Below, one piece after another: positions 8,345-21,200 of a DNA stretch of 64,000 nucleotides. The position numbers were made by a program, and so were the translations under genes. The DNA is taken from contig NZ_CP117430.1 in NCBI RefSeq assembly GCF_030687395.1, positions 3,534,001 through 3,598,000 of the forward strand, in the 5' to 3' direction. The notes under the pieces are model-generated. The model did not search any database. It was given only the letters and a program-made list of their open reading frames with translations, and was not told where the DNA came from. This stretch comes from Pseudomonas wuhanensis (GTDB lineage Bacteria > Pseudomonadota > Gammaproteobacteria > Pseudomonadales > Pseudomonadaceae). Positions within the stretch are counted from its first letter, which is position 1, and each line of letters opens with the position of its first letter.

Positions 8345-8956
8345 TCAATTGCTTGTTGTCGACGTCGCGGCGTGTTTGCCCAGCCAGGTGTGCAGCAGCG
8401 CGAAGTTCAAGGAGAACTCGGGCATTTGCAGCAAGGCACCGCAGAACACTTCGCCAATGATTTTCTGGATCAGCTGCACCGCCCGCGGGTTGTTCAGCAG
8501 CGTGGCGATGTCGCGGTTCAAGACGTTGAAGCTCCAGACCTTCTGGTTCAGGTCCAGGCCGACGAACCAGCGGAACAGCAGGTTGTAATTGAGCTGCTCG
8601 TAGAGTTGCTGCTCGCTGGGCACCGAATAGAGCAGCTGCAGCAGCAGGATGTGCATGACCGTTTGCGGGGCGATGAGCATGCCGGGCTCGGCGTTGAGGC
8701 CGTGCAAGATGTCGCGGTGCTCTTCGAGCAGGTCATCGATTTGTGGGCGCAGCAACACCAGTGAATGACCCGGCGGGATGTAGCTGGACACTTCTTTCAA
8801 GGCGCCCTGCCAGTCATCCTGGGACACGATCCAGACCCACGGCGCGCCGTAGCGATAGACCGAAACCGGCTTCTTGCGCGCGGCTTCGACGATCTTCGAC
8901 AGGCGTTGATCGAGTTCTTGCATGCCCACTTTCGAGTAGCGTTCCATAGTCCCCAT
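8345..8956 (-). CDS. phdA: PhdA-like protein: Phd/YefM-type N-terminus fused to transposase-derived helical domain
   Basis: About 203 aa. The N-terminus (MERYSKVGMQELDQRLSKIV ... PVSVYRYGAPWVWIVSQDDW, about residues 4-60) resembles Phd/YefM antitoxins. The remainder contains LLLQLLYSVPSEQQLYEQLN, LLFRWFVGLDL and VWSFNVLNRD, which match the N-terminal DUF772 region of IS5/IS1182-type transposases. No DDE catalytic domain follows. No toxin gene is adjacent. The ATG at 8956 has GGGAG 7 bases upstream; an in-frame ATG at 8947 is also possible. It sits between pdtA and pdtB, where P. aeruginosa PA0691 (phdA, linked to biofilm lysis control as I recall) lies. Confidence 0.75.
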   Translation of the reverse strand: MGTMERYSKVGMQELDQRLSKIVEAARKKPVSVYRYGAPWVWIVSQDDWQGALKEVSSYIPPGHSLVLLRPQIDDLLEEHRDILHGLNAEPGMLIAPQTVMHILLLQLLYSVPSEQQLYEQLNYNLLFRWFVGLDLNQKVWSFNVLNRDIATLLNNPRAVQLIQKIIGEVFCGALLQMPEFSLNFALLHTWLGKHAATSTTSN

Positions 8957-9101
8957 TGCCTCACTCCCGGCTTCCCGCCCTCGGCTGGAAAAGTGGCCTC
9001 GCGGCCCCCTCAAGCGCGTCACATAGGCATGACCGGAATGGCGATGTGCTACCGAACTTTTGTCACAAAAGCTTCATTTCAAAAGAGGGTCAGATCAACC
9101 C

Positions 9102-9189
9102 GTAGGAGCGGGCTTGCCCGCGAAGACGTCGATACAGTCAACATTGATGTCGCCTGATACACCGCTTTCGCGGGAAAGCCCGCTCCTAC
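9102..9189. repeat. REP doublet (family B, inverted pair)
   Basis: Two inverted copies of a palindromic unit, GTAGGAGCGGGCTTGCCCGC at 9102 and its near-complement ending at 9189. They flank about 40 bases of unrelated sequence between pdtA and phdA. This is the REPIN layout common in P. fluorescens-group intergenic DNA. It is the same family as the elements near 36.4, 39.3, 42.6 and 48.6 kb. Confidence 0.9.
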
Positions 9190-9207
9190 TACACTCGCCG
9201 GATTCGC

Positions 9208-9235
9208 AAAAAAAAGGGCGACCCGAAGGTCGCCC
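9208..9235 (-). terminator. Rho-independent terminator of the pdtA-like gene
   Basis: A perfect 8-bp stem (GGGCGACC / GGTCGCCC, 9216-9223 with 9228-9235) closes a four-base CGAA loop. Read on the minus strand it is followed by eight T residues. It lies 20 bases after the pdtA stop codon, so most transcription from pdtA should stop here and phdA-pdtB probably needs its own promoter within 8957-9207. Confidence 0.9.
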
Positions 9236-9254
9236 AAAATTTACAACGAGAGTT

Positions 9255-12200
9255 CTATAGGGTGAGGCTGCCCCGCTCCTCCTCGGTCAAGCGCTGGCGC
9301 GCCGACTCATCCAGCGCCCCGGCCCCCAACACCTGCACCGGGCTGTTCGGGTTGTACCCGGCCTCCGGCGTGCGGCTGGCGCCGTCGCGGGTCGGCGCCA
9401 GTTGCTCGGAGCCGAAGCTCAACACCTGCACGGTGAATACCGATGCCTGATTCTGCCGCGCCGCAGCCTGTTGCTGACGCGCCACGTCCTCCGCCGCCTG
9501 GGTGGCCGACGACGCCGCGGAACTGGCCGAGGTAATCGCCCCGGTGTTCACCGAAGCGGTCATCGGCACACCGGTCGACTTGCCTTGGGTCTGAATGTTC
9601 GCCGCGTTCACCACGGTCAACGCCGCGATGTTGACGTTGCCCGACACCCGAATCCCCGCCTCGCCGGCATCGATGGTGCCCAGCGGAGCGATCAGGTCGA
9701 TGTCACCCGGCGCTACTTCCGGAATCGGATTGAGCGTGGCGATCCCCGCGCCGGTACTCGGCACCGATGGCGACAGGGTCACATTGCCCCAGGTGTCGTA
9801 CAGACGTTTGGGTGGCGTATAGACCACGGTGGTTTTCGAACCGCGACCGGCGTTGATATCGCCCTGGGCCGACCAGCCGAGGATCGAGCCGCCAAAGGTG
9901 GTCATGATCCGACTCTGCCCCAGTAGAATGTTGTTCTGTGCATACAACTGGATATCGCCCTCGCCCTGGGTAATGACCCCGGCGGTGGACGGCGGCGCGT
10001 TACCCTCGATGCCGAAGGTCTGCCCGCCGCCCGGCGTGAGCATCTGGATGCCGCCGCCGAAATCGGTGTGCACACCCGCCCCGCCGAACATGGTGATATC
10101 TCCTTTGTAGGTGATCGCATTGCCCGCCACATCCTTGGTCGGGAACAACAGCGCGATGGCCTCCCGGCCCCGCAGGTAGCTGCCCTGGCGCACGCCGCCC
10201 ACTTCGTTGTACTCACGGCCACCGGCCTTGAGCTCGGCGAAGTACACATCGCGGGCAAACACCCGTTGCTGCTCGGCCGGCAGCGTCGCGAAGTAGCTGC
10301 GGGCCTGTTCGGTGTCGCCGCTGAAGCCGAAGCGTTTCTCCAGCCAGTCCACCAGTTCCGCCTCGTAGGTCTTGGCGACCTTGCCGTCCTGGTTCGCCAG
10401 GGGCACACCGGCCAGGGCCTGGTTGGCCGGGTCCAGGTACGCCTTGACGAAGCGCTCGTAATCCGCGCCGTTGAGGCCCGCGCCGGCTTGTAGCACCAGG
10501 CTCGCGCCGGGGCGCGAATCCCCTGGCACCACGGCGCCGAGGCTGGTGATGCTGACCTTGTCGTCCATCAGGATATTGCGCCCGGCGGTGATTTCCAGCA
10601 GGCCGGGGCCGGCGACATTGAAGCTGCTGTAGAGGATGTCGCGCCCGGCTGACACGATGGAAATGTCGGTTGGATTGTTGTGGATGAAGAGGTTGCCGGC
10701 GCTGGTGTAATTACCCACGTCGGGGTTCTCATTCAGAGACCCGCCCAGCGGTATGCTGCTGCTGACAATGTCTCGCCCAGCCATCATCCGTACAGGTCCG
10801 GCGCCTTCGTACGCGATTCGCCCCGGCCATCTGCCCGTAGAGACTGATGTCATCGACCGTCCAGTGGCGACTGCCAGCAAGTCACCTTCAAGCGCATAGA
10901 AGCGAGCAGGATCGACATTAAGGGCCCATTCGCTGGAAGCGCTGCTGGTGTCGAAGGCAAGCAGCGGCAATATGTTCGCATCAGGGCGCGCGAAGTTACC
11001 ATCGGCTGAAAGATTGCTGGCCTTTATGACGAAACCATCGACGATACCGACAAAGGCCGGCCTGAACGGTGTGGCCAGGGCTGCAGACGATGCTCCGGAG
11101 CGACTGACCGACATATCGCCGCCGTAGATGGAATCGCCGGCCATGAATTGCAGTTCACTATTGACGCCGGGAGCAAGCAACAGGGCTGGACGATTGACGC
11201 CGTTATAGCCTCTGTCATACAGTTCCGAGGACTTCCCGTAGTAAAGGCTGCCACTGGCTGCCACAGCTCTCAGGATGGACGGATAGACCACCGCCAGATC
11301 CGTTGCGGTGCTGAAGGTGAGAGGCGTCAGGTTACCTCCCGACGACCACAAGTCGACCGCAGTATTGGCCGTCCACAGCGTGAACCAACTGACGCCCGAT
11401 CCGTTGGTGTTACCGTCCTCGAAGCGTGAGGCACTCATCATCGGCGCCCGCCCCGGATCGGCGACGTCCATCACCACAAGGTCGCCTGAAGTCGTCAGAT
11501 CGAAGGCAGCATCGCCCGGCATGAGGGTCAGTCCACCGGTCGCAAACCCTCGTGTGGATTTGAAGGAATCGTAGGCCCGCGTTTCTCCAGGTGACTGTAC
11601 TGCGACAGCATTGCCGTATTGAAGGTCGATTCGACCAATGGCGCCGCTGTCGATCTGCGCGTGGCCCCGCAGGTTGATGACCGCGCCGTTCAGATGCCCG
11701 TTCACGAACAGGCCCTCGGGATTCAAAGCACCACCCACACGCAGATTGAGATCACCACCGCCGGTCAGTTGCAAACTCCCATCGGCACCTACCCGCCCGG
11801 TGCTGCCCACGGCAAGAACCAGTCCTTGACTGCGGCGGTTGCTGCGCGGCTCAAGAAGACTCCCCGCCATTTGATCGAGCACACCAGCATCACCCGCCAC
11901 TTGAACATTCAGATCGCCCCCACCCAGCGTACCGAAGCCGGTAAAACCAACCATCAGGTCAGCATTGACGGGATCCTGCGCAGCGGTGTAGCTACCAAAG
12001 TTGATCCACCACGCGGATGGTTGTGCCCCGGTACCCGTGGCGACTGAACCGTTGCCTTGACGCCACAGCCAGTTACCGACGTTGACCGTGTCGTAGCCGC
12101 TGTCGAGCAGGTTGGGCCGCCCATAATTGCTGCTGGAAACATCCATGGCGTTGCCGATCAAGTCACCGCCGACCTTCAGGGTCAGGTTGCCGCCTGAGTC

Positions 12201-15200
12201 AGGGTACCAAGCGCGATAGACACTGTTGACGCCGCCGTCCACGAATTGCTCGTTTTCGCCTGTATCGTCATTGAGCACTTTACCTTCTGCACCCAGTGCC
12301 TTGGGCTGGTTGTATGGATCGCCGGCGTAGGTTGCGTTGGCCGAACTGCCGGCGGTGTAGACCCCATAAAGGGAATCCATTTTCAGATCACCTGCCGATA
12401 GCAACTCAAGGTCTGCCGTGCCAGTGCGAATGACACTCCAGCGTTGGCTGCCCGGCTTATATCCGGGGGGACCATCCTCTTCACAGCGAGACGGGTCGTC
12501 GATGCACAGATTAGGATCGCCGAACCCAACGAAGTCCACGGGTTGCCCCACCATACTGGTGTCACCAAAAAACTCCAGCGATCCTGCTTCGCTCCACACC
12601 ATATTTGGCACGCCAAATACACCGTAATGACTGTCAGCCAGATGAAGATCGCCACGGGCCGATGCAGGCTGCACGACCCGGCTGTCCGCCGCCTGTGTAT
12701 CGGCGCCCGCCACGAGGCGCAACGACCACGACTGCGAGCCCTCTGCCAGCATCGGTGCGATGGCCCAGTTGCTCCCCGCCACTTCCGGACGCAACTGCAC
12801 CGACTCGACACCGGCCGGCAGTTTGATGTCTGTACCTGAAGGAATTTTCGAACCCACACTCAGTCCCAGGGGGCCGTTGAGACGCAGGACGTTGGTCAAG
12901 CCATGGGGCGCGTCCGCAATGCCTGGCAATGCAACGCCTTTAGGCCAGATCAGGCTGCCGATGGTTGCGCTGCTGCCCAGCAGGCTACCCGCCCCCAGCA
13001 CTGTTCCTGCCTCGAGGGTCTGAGTCGAAGCCAACAAGGTGCCGGCCGCGAACAACAGGTTACCCAAGGCGTCATGCACCGCCGCGGCCAGCACCGTACC
13101 GGCCGGCAGCACCAGTGGCTGATCAAGCGTCGCGGCGACCGGCAGACGTGTTCCCGCCGCCAAGGTCGCGCCCTTGAGCGGCACGTCGAAGTTGAGCACC
13201 GAGCCCGCCGGAAACGCCGTATCGTCCGCCAGGGTCACGCCGGTACCGGGCACAACGATATCGCCCGCCGCGAAATCAATGCCCGGCAACAGCACCCAGC
13301 CTTTGTCATCGTTGCTGGCCCGCGGCTGGGCGAACCCGTCGGTGATGCTGCCGTAGATGTTCAGGTCACCCCCGGCCCGCAGTGTCAGGCTGCCGGATTC
13401 GCCGGAGCCGTAGACTCCGCTCAGAACGTTATGCGGATTGAGACTCTCATAGCGATAGCGCGAGAGGTCCAGGTCACCCTGGACCACCAGGTCACCATCG
13501 GCCGTCGCACTCACCACCTCCACGCCGGGGCGCAGATGCAACACGTCGCGGTAGCGGCTGTTGTTCAACCCGGCGAGTTTGCGCTGCAACAGATCGTTGT
13601 TGCCGAGGGCGTTAGTGATAAAGGCGGTGTTGTCCTTATGGGCGAATTCGTCCAACCAGGCCTGATCGATGACCTGATAAGGCCTACCGCTGGCCGCCGG
13701 CACGTCGATCAGCGGCGCGTCGCTGTATTGCCACATAGCAACCAGCGAGATCGAGCGGGCGCCTTGAATATCCAGGGCGCCACTGGCATCGACAGCCACG
13801 TCGCCACCCGACACGCCACCCAATCGAGGTACATTGAGCTGCAACGTCCCGCGAGCACGACCGTCATTCATGCCGGGCGCGCCGCCCAGCGCGATCTCGG
13901 TGCCGTGGCGCAGGTCGATACGGGCACCGTTGCCCAGGGTCAGGCGCCCTTCCCTGGCGGTCAGGTCGACAATGGCCCGGTTCGGCGAATCGATGATCTT
14001 GCCGTAGCTGTCTACACGCAGGCGTCGACCATGGGCGTCGAGCACAGCACCGCTGCTCAAGGTCAGGACATTTTGGGCGGCCAGATAAATGCTGCCGACC
14101 CGCTCGCCGCTGGCGTCCACCGTGCCGTTGACCAACAGGCTGCCGTTGTCCAGGGATACATCGATGGTTGAGGCCTTGAGTTCGTTGCCGATCACCAGGT
14201 CGCCCTGCTTGAGCTGGAAACTGCGGGAGCCAAACACCTGCCCGTCGTTCAACCGTTGGTTCAACGCGGCGAACTGCTCACTGAGACTGCCGCTACCGCC
14301 CAGGCGTTGGGCCTGGATTTCCACGCTACCGGCCAGGTACGGCATGGCGGTACCACCGGCGTCATATTCGCCCGTGCTGCTGCCGAGGATACGCCCTTGT
14401 AAATCGACCACTCCGGCCGCGCCGCCCAGGGCCACCGCACTGAGCCGACCGGCCTGGTTGTGGAGGGCCGAGAGGTCGATGCTCGAGCTATCGGCCTGGC
14501 GGATGTTGCCGTTCTGGCTTTGCAGGATCACCTCGCCACCGGCGCTGTAACGCGTGACATCGTTGAAGGTTACCGTGCGCCCCGCCACATCGATTATCGC
14601 CTCATCAGCCAGGGTCAGGTCATCCGTCGCGCTGAGGGTCAGCTTGCCGCTGGGCAGCACCACCGCACTGGCCAGGTTGAGGCTCTGGCCCTTGAGGGAC
14701 AACTCGCCGCCAAGCCCGGGGACGGTGCCCGGCTTAGCGGTTGTGCCCGTTACATTGACTGTGCCGCCTGCAGTGATGCGGTTGACCGATCCGGCTTCAC
14801 CGGTGAGCAACGGAGTGAGGATATTCAGGTTGCCGCCGCTGTAGGCGTAGCCCGTTTTCGCGTCATAGGCCCCTTGGCTTTGATACACCGCCAGGCTGCC
14901 TTTGTGGTTGGCCGTCAGGTGTTCGCTGGCGCTGAGGTTGATGTTGGCGAATCCCAGTGCAAGACGGTCCAGGGTGGTGACCGAGCCAGGCTGGGTGAAA
15001 TCACCGTAGCCAAATTCGATGCGCTGGGCCTGGATATCCAGGCGACCGGCACCGGTGCCGGCACCGCCGGCAATCACCGAACCCGGCGCGCCAACGGCAC
15101 CGTTCCAGATCAGGTTGGCGGTGCGAATGGTCGCCACGTCATTGGCGCTGCCGGCGCCATAGATGGCCGGGGTGCTGAGCATCAGGTTATTCAGGCGCGA

Positions 15201-18200
15201 CTTGCCTGTTGTCGGGTCAAAGGTGTCGAGACTGGCGGTGCCGTAGAAATTCAGCGCCTGACTGGCCGACAATTCGAGGGTTTCCAGGGCCGGAGCACCG
15301 TATTCGGTGTCCCCGCGCAACAGGCGATCGAGCACGGTCTGGCTCAGGGTCAGCCCCGCCGGCAAGACCTGGCGCGTCGCCGCGTTGCTCAGGGCCTGGG
15401 CGGTGCCGACGTTGATGTTGCTCAGGGCCAGGGTCAGGTGACGGGTGCCGTAACGCACCTGATCGTCCAACTCCAGGCTGCTGCCGGACGCAGCAACGAT
15501 GCTGCCTTCGGAGTGAATCCGGGTCACGCCGTTGCACGGTGTCAGGCTGCACCCGCCGATGTTGACCGTGCCACTGGTACCTGACAAAGGGGCCAATACA
15601 TTGAGCAAGCCATTGGAGGCGGCCAGCAAGCTATAGTTTTGGAACTTCACATTGAGGTTATAGATAAAACCATCACGGACATCGTAAGCGGCCTTGCCCC
15701 GTCCGATGGTGTTGATGGCGGCGCCTTGTTCCACCAACAGTTCGCCGCCGTCGGCCAGGAGGAATACCTCAGGCGCCGACAGGGTCGCACCTTCACGCAG
15801 CGCGACACTGCGGGACACCCTTTGCGGCGTGATGTAGTTGCCACCCTGGCCATAGAGCACCGAAAACTGGCCGCCAATCACCTGACGCGAAGCATTCAAC
15901 GCATTGAGGCTTTCGGCATTGAGGGTCACGCCCTCGAAGCCGGCCGTGGCCCCCCACCCTTCGGCGACCACCTCCAGCGCGGTACCATTGCTGGCGACCA
16001 CCGCGACGGTTCCGCCGTACCCCCCGGTCTGAGGCGCGAACTTGCCGATGCCCTTAAAGGAGAAGGCCTGATCTGCGGCGCCTTTTGCAAAGTTTAACTT
16101 CAACGTCTTGGCATCTACCGGCAACAAAGCCCTGGGAACGCCCAAACGCGCGGCGTCGGCCACAGCGAACTGGGCGTAGCTGGTTTCGTTGTATTGCGAG
16201 TAGCGACGCAGCACATCTCCCGAGGTCAAGATGACTTGGCTGGACAAACTGTTGCGCTGCCCGGTATTGACCACCGACAGCACGCCGGCGGTGGTCCATG
16301 AACCGTTGCGCATCTGTTGCGCGCTTGAAGTGGAGCCTTGCCCCGCCAAACCGTTGACCTCCACCCGGAATGCTCCCGGCAGCAAAGCATAGGTGGACGG
16401 CATCAGGGTGTAGGTACCGGCAGCCAGCCCGGGCACACCGGCACCTATGGTGATTTGCTGACCTACCCTCAGATCCACCGCGCCCCCCTCAGGGGCGACC
16501 GGCGCATACTGGCTCTGGTTACCCGGCACGATGGCATAGACCGGATTGCTGGACAGCCCCGGTAAGGTGAAACCGCCATTAGCACCGATTTGTACCAGCG
16601 GGTTGAAGCGAACATCGGTGGAACCGCCTCTGCCAGAGATAAAACCGGCGCCGAGCAATTCACCGCCACCAGAGAGGTCGAGCACTGAGCCTTCCTGGGC
16701 CGCCACCGACTTGCCGCCGAGAATCACGCCGATATTCAGGTCACCATAGTCGGAGAGCACCGCGCCTTGCCCTAGCAACACAACCTTCTTGCCAGCGTAT
16801 TGATAACTCTGGCCATCGACAGTGCCGCCATAAGGCAGCACCAGCCCCAGGCCGCTGACCGAAGTCAGGCTTCCCGGTAACAGCTCCACTCGATCAGTGG
16901 TACCCAAGCCATCGTTTATGCCGACTTCAATCAACCCCAACGGTGCCCGTACCACCCCGCCCTGCTCAATCTTCGCACTGCCCAGTTGCAAGCGGCCAAA
17001 TGCCGAATAAGGCACTGCAGGTGTGACCTGGGTAGTACGCTCAATGACCAGACTGCGTTCCGGGTCATAGACAGGGGCACTGGCACCTGTATACCCCGCC
17101 AACACCCGTGCTCCAACCCCGGTCGCCGGATACAGCTGCGCCGCTTGCAACACCATGTCCGAAGGGGTCAGCAATTGGGTGGTAAAGCCCGTAGGCAATC
17201 CCTCACTGGAGAGCCCTGCCAGGAATCGCAAATCACCCCGACTGCGTAGCTGAACCCGGTCGAAACCGGCGCGTTCCAGCTCGACGGTATTGCCGTCGGC
17301 CTGCCTCACCGTGCCTTTGCTACTGAACATCACACTGCCCTGCACATCCAGCAGGTCCGCGTTGACGGAAAACACCGCCTTGTTCGCCAATCGCGACACC
17401 CCGCCGCCATCGACCACTGGCCGGGTATAGGGGTCAAAACTCGGTCGAGTCGTCGCCAGCCCTGTCGCAAGTGCCATCAACACATGGGGTGCATTGAGCT
17501 CGACCCGGGTATTGGCTGGCGCGGTTGCACTCAATCCAAAGCTGCGGGCGTACAGACTCAGGCTCTGGCCAAGGGACATCGACAGGTCGCCATCGACGCT
17601 CATCAGGCCGTTGCTTAACAGGGACAGGCTATCGAAACCACCGGCCTGGACCTGATTGACACCTAACCGCCCGTGACCATAGACCAGCGAGTCTGCCGAG
17701 GTTTCAGCCGTATCGCTCAGTGGGCTCGCCTGGGCAGCGCGCGCCAGCACCAGTTCACGCACCTTCAACACCCGGTCACTGACCGCACTCTTGAGGTAAT
17801 AGGGCGTTTCCAGCGCTACCGACAAACTACCGCCGGCGGCCCCTGTTCCACCCGAACGGGCGCTGAATGAACCGTCCAGGTACAGACCATTGGCCGACGC
17901 CAGGGAAATACTGCCGCCACTGCTTGCCACAGACGTACGCCCCTGGCCTGGAATATCCAGCACAGCCTGGCTGCCATCCGCTTGCAAACGCGCACCGTCG
18001 CGCACCACCACAAACAATTCGGACGCCGAAGTCGATCCTTTCGCGGCATCGATCTGGCCGCCGATGACAATCTGCCCGCCGTCGCGCACCAGGCCGTAGG
18101 TCTGACCGCGCATGTCCCGAGCTGTTACGGCCCGGCTCGATACATCGATCAGTGCTTGTTCACCAAGCCAGATGGAACGACCGTGGCCCTGGGCATTGAC

Positions 18201-21200
18201 TTGATCGCGGACCGTATCGCTGACGCTCAACTCGGTAAGACTGACCCGACCGCCCCAGGCGTTGAGGGTACCATTGGCGGTCAGTTGACCGATGCTACGC
18301 ACATCGATGTTCTGGCCCGGATCGACGCTGATCACGCTGCCCTTACCCAGATTCAATACCGTGCTCGCCATGCCGGCGGCGCTGGAGTTCGCGCTACCGC
18401 CAGTGAGGCTAAGGTTCGCACCACGACGCTGGGTAAGGACGCCTTTGATCGCGTCTTCCTGATACAGCTCCGGCGTCCAGCGCCGCAAAGCATCAGCCGG
18501 TTCTGCATCGCTGCCGGTGCTCAACGCCTGCTCGCCAAAACGGTACACCGGCATCGTCACATCGAGCCGGGTCCCGTCGGCCACCGTCAGGCCTTCGTTA
18601 CCGGTGATGTCATAGGCCGAGAAGCCTTTGTCGAAGAAGTCACCGCCCAGTTGCAAGGTGCCCGGTTCAAGCGGCGAGCCGCTGTTGCCGATCAGCACTT
18701 TATTGGCCGCTAGCTTCAAGGTCCCGCCACCGCTCACTCCGGTGCCGCGCAGTTCACCGTCAAGGTTCAAGGCGCCGTTACCGGACGATGCGCCGGTACT
18801 GGCGGTCAGGGTCAAATCACCGCCCTTGCCGCCACGGGCCTTGCCATTGGCCATGACCGCGGCACTAGAGCTGACATCGATCACGCTGCCCTGGTGCACA
18901 TCGATGTCGCCGCTGCTGCGTACGGACACGGTACCGCCATTGATGAACGGCAGACCCTGGCGGTCGTTGCCATCGAGCAGCAGGTTGCTCCACCGGCCAG
19001 CGGTGTTCAACGTCACGCCCTCACCCAACTTGACCGCGGCACGCTGATCTGTGGCGGGCGAAAGCACGACGTCTTCCATCTGGAAATTATCGGTTCTGAT
19101 CTGTTTAAGCACATTACCCAAGGCAATGCGACCGCTTCGGGTCGTCAGGTCGGCGTTCATTTCGATCTGCGGTGCATAAAGCGTGATGTCGCCGCCATCG
19201 GCTACCTTGAGTGCACCATCGACCTTAATGCCCTCAAGCGCCGCCACCTTGACTGCCCCGAGTTGGAAGCCATTGAGCAGCGCGTTATCCAGCACCAACT
19301 TGCCTTGCCGGTCGCTGCCGACCACTGAGGTCAGGTCCAGGCCCGCGGCAATCTTGTCGGTTACCTTGCCGACGGTGACCTGATCAAAGGTGGGGTTCAG
19401 GCCGCTGTTGATCACACCGCTGGTCTTGTCATAGATCGGCGTGTAGCTGCCCACCCACAACTGGGCCCGTCGGGCCACGGCGTTTTGCGATTGCTGGTAG
19501 CCATCGAGGTTGAGGTTCGGCGCCTGGGTCTGGCGTTCACCCTGGTAGACCTCGCCGACGATCTGGCCTTCCAGCAAGGCGTTGCGGGTCGACACCACCA
19601 GCTTGCCGGCATCGCGGCCGACGGTGTAGCCGGCTTCGAAGCGCTCTCGAGGAGCGATCAGCGGGTTGTAGTAGTAATGGGTCTGGCCCCAGCGCTGGCT
19701 GTGGTCTTCGTAGCCCTTGTAGATACCGGTGTAGAGGATGTCCCCTGGCGCCCGGGACAATTCATACAAGCGCCCGTTGGGGCCCTTGAGCCAGGACTGG
19801 CGTAGGTAGCCGCTCTGCACATCCAAAGTGCCGCCGGACAAGTTCAGTTGCGCCGCTTGCTGGGTCACCACGTCGTTACCGGTGAACGTCAGGGTGCCGC
19901 CCTGGGCCGCCCATTCGCCAACGCTGTGGCCTCGGGTGCCCAGGTAACCACCAACCTCCAGCAAGCCACCTGCTGTGTACCAACGATCCGTGGCGTAGCC
20001 ATTGGTGCCCGCCGGCACGTAGATCAAGTCACGCACGTCCACCCAGACATCGTTGTTGGTCAGCTTGCCGCCTTCGCGGTTCACCGGCGCATCACGCTGT
20101 TCGTTGCCCTGCACATTGACCTTGATGGAATTGGATTCCATCGCCACCTTGACGCCGATGGCGCCGGACACATCGATCACCGCGCCATCGCGCACCAGGC
20201 TGCGACCGGTGGCGCTGACCGCGACCTGGCCGCCGGTGGCCAGGGTAATGGAGCCGTTCTGAAAGTCGACGCTGCCGCCACTGACGATCTCGACCCGCGA
20301 CTGATCGCTGCGGTCAACCACGCTGCTGAGGTTGTTGAACTGGCCGCTGATCAGGTTGTTCGGCGTGCCATCCAGACCGGCGGGCCCGGCGTTGCGCTGG
20401 CTGTCCAGGGCGCTGCCGCCCGCGGCATCGAGCAGCACCGCCGTGGCGCTGCCCTGCCCCAAGGTCACGCTGCCGCTGCTGTCGCTCGCCGCGTTGAGCA
20501 GGTGCACGGTGCCACGGGTGTCCACCGAACTGCTGGCGACGGCCACGCCGTTCTGCTGCACGCGATGTCCAGTGAGGGTGATATCGCCTGTGCTGGCCTG
20601 GATCAGGCCACTGTTGATCACCGTGCCGGCGCTGCTCCCCGGCTTGAGCGAGGTCGCGACCTCGTTGCCACGGGTGGTGGAGCGCAGGTTGCCGCTGGTG
20701 CCCTGTCCACGTCGGATGTAGAAGCTGTCGCCCGCGGCCAGGGTGGTCTGGCCCTTGGCGGTGATAATTGACCCGGCGTTCTCTACTTCGGAACCCAACA
20801 ACAAGGCATAGCCGCCCCCCGCGGTGGAAGTGGCGGCGCGGTGGGTTTCGATCAGCGCGCCCTGCTGCACTTGGACTTTGCCGGCGGCGTCAGTGAAGGT
20901 CGGCTGGCTGCCGGTGGCATCGACGTACAAGCCGCGCTGGCTGAATTGCTCATCGCTGATGTTCGCCGCCACCGCCGCCAGGTTGCGCACGTTGACCTGG
21001 CTGCTGCCGCTGAACACGATGCCGTTGCGGTTGACCAGCATCACCGTGCCGTTGCCCTTGATCTGGCCCTGGATCTGGCTCGGTCGTGCCAGGGGATCGT
21101 TGACCCGGTTGAGCACGGCCCAGTCCGACTGCTGCTGGAAATCCACCGTGGTGTTGCGCCCGACGTTGAAGGTTTCCCAGTTGAGAATCGCCTTGTCGGC

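Noticed and set aside
8345..8956. Toxin-antitoxin pair around the Phd-like gene
   Set aside because: No Doc, YoeB or other toxin-sized gene lies next to it; the neighbours are secretion genes.
9255..9700. CdiA-type contact-dependent toxin tail on the giant exoprotein
   Set aside because: No VENN motif, no toxin-like domain and no small immunity gene follow. The next genes are phdA and pdtB.
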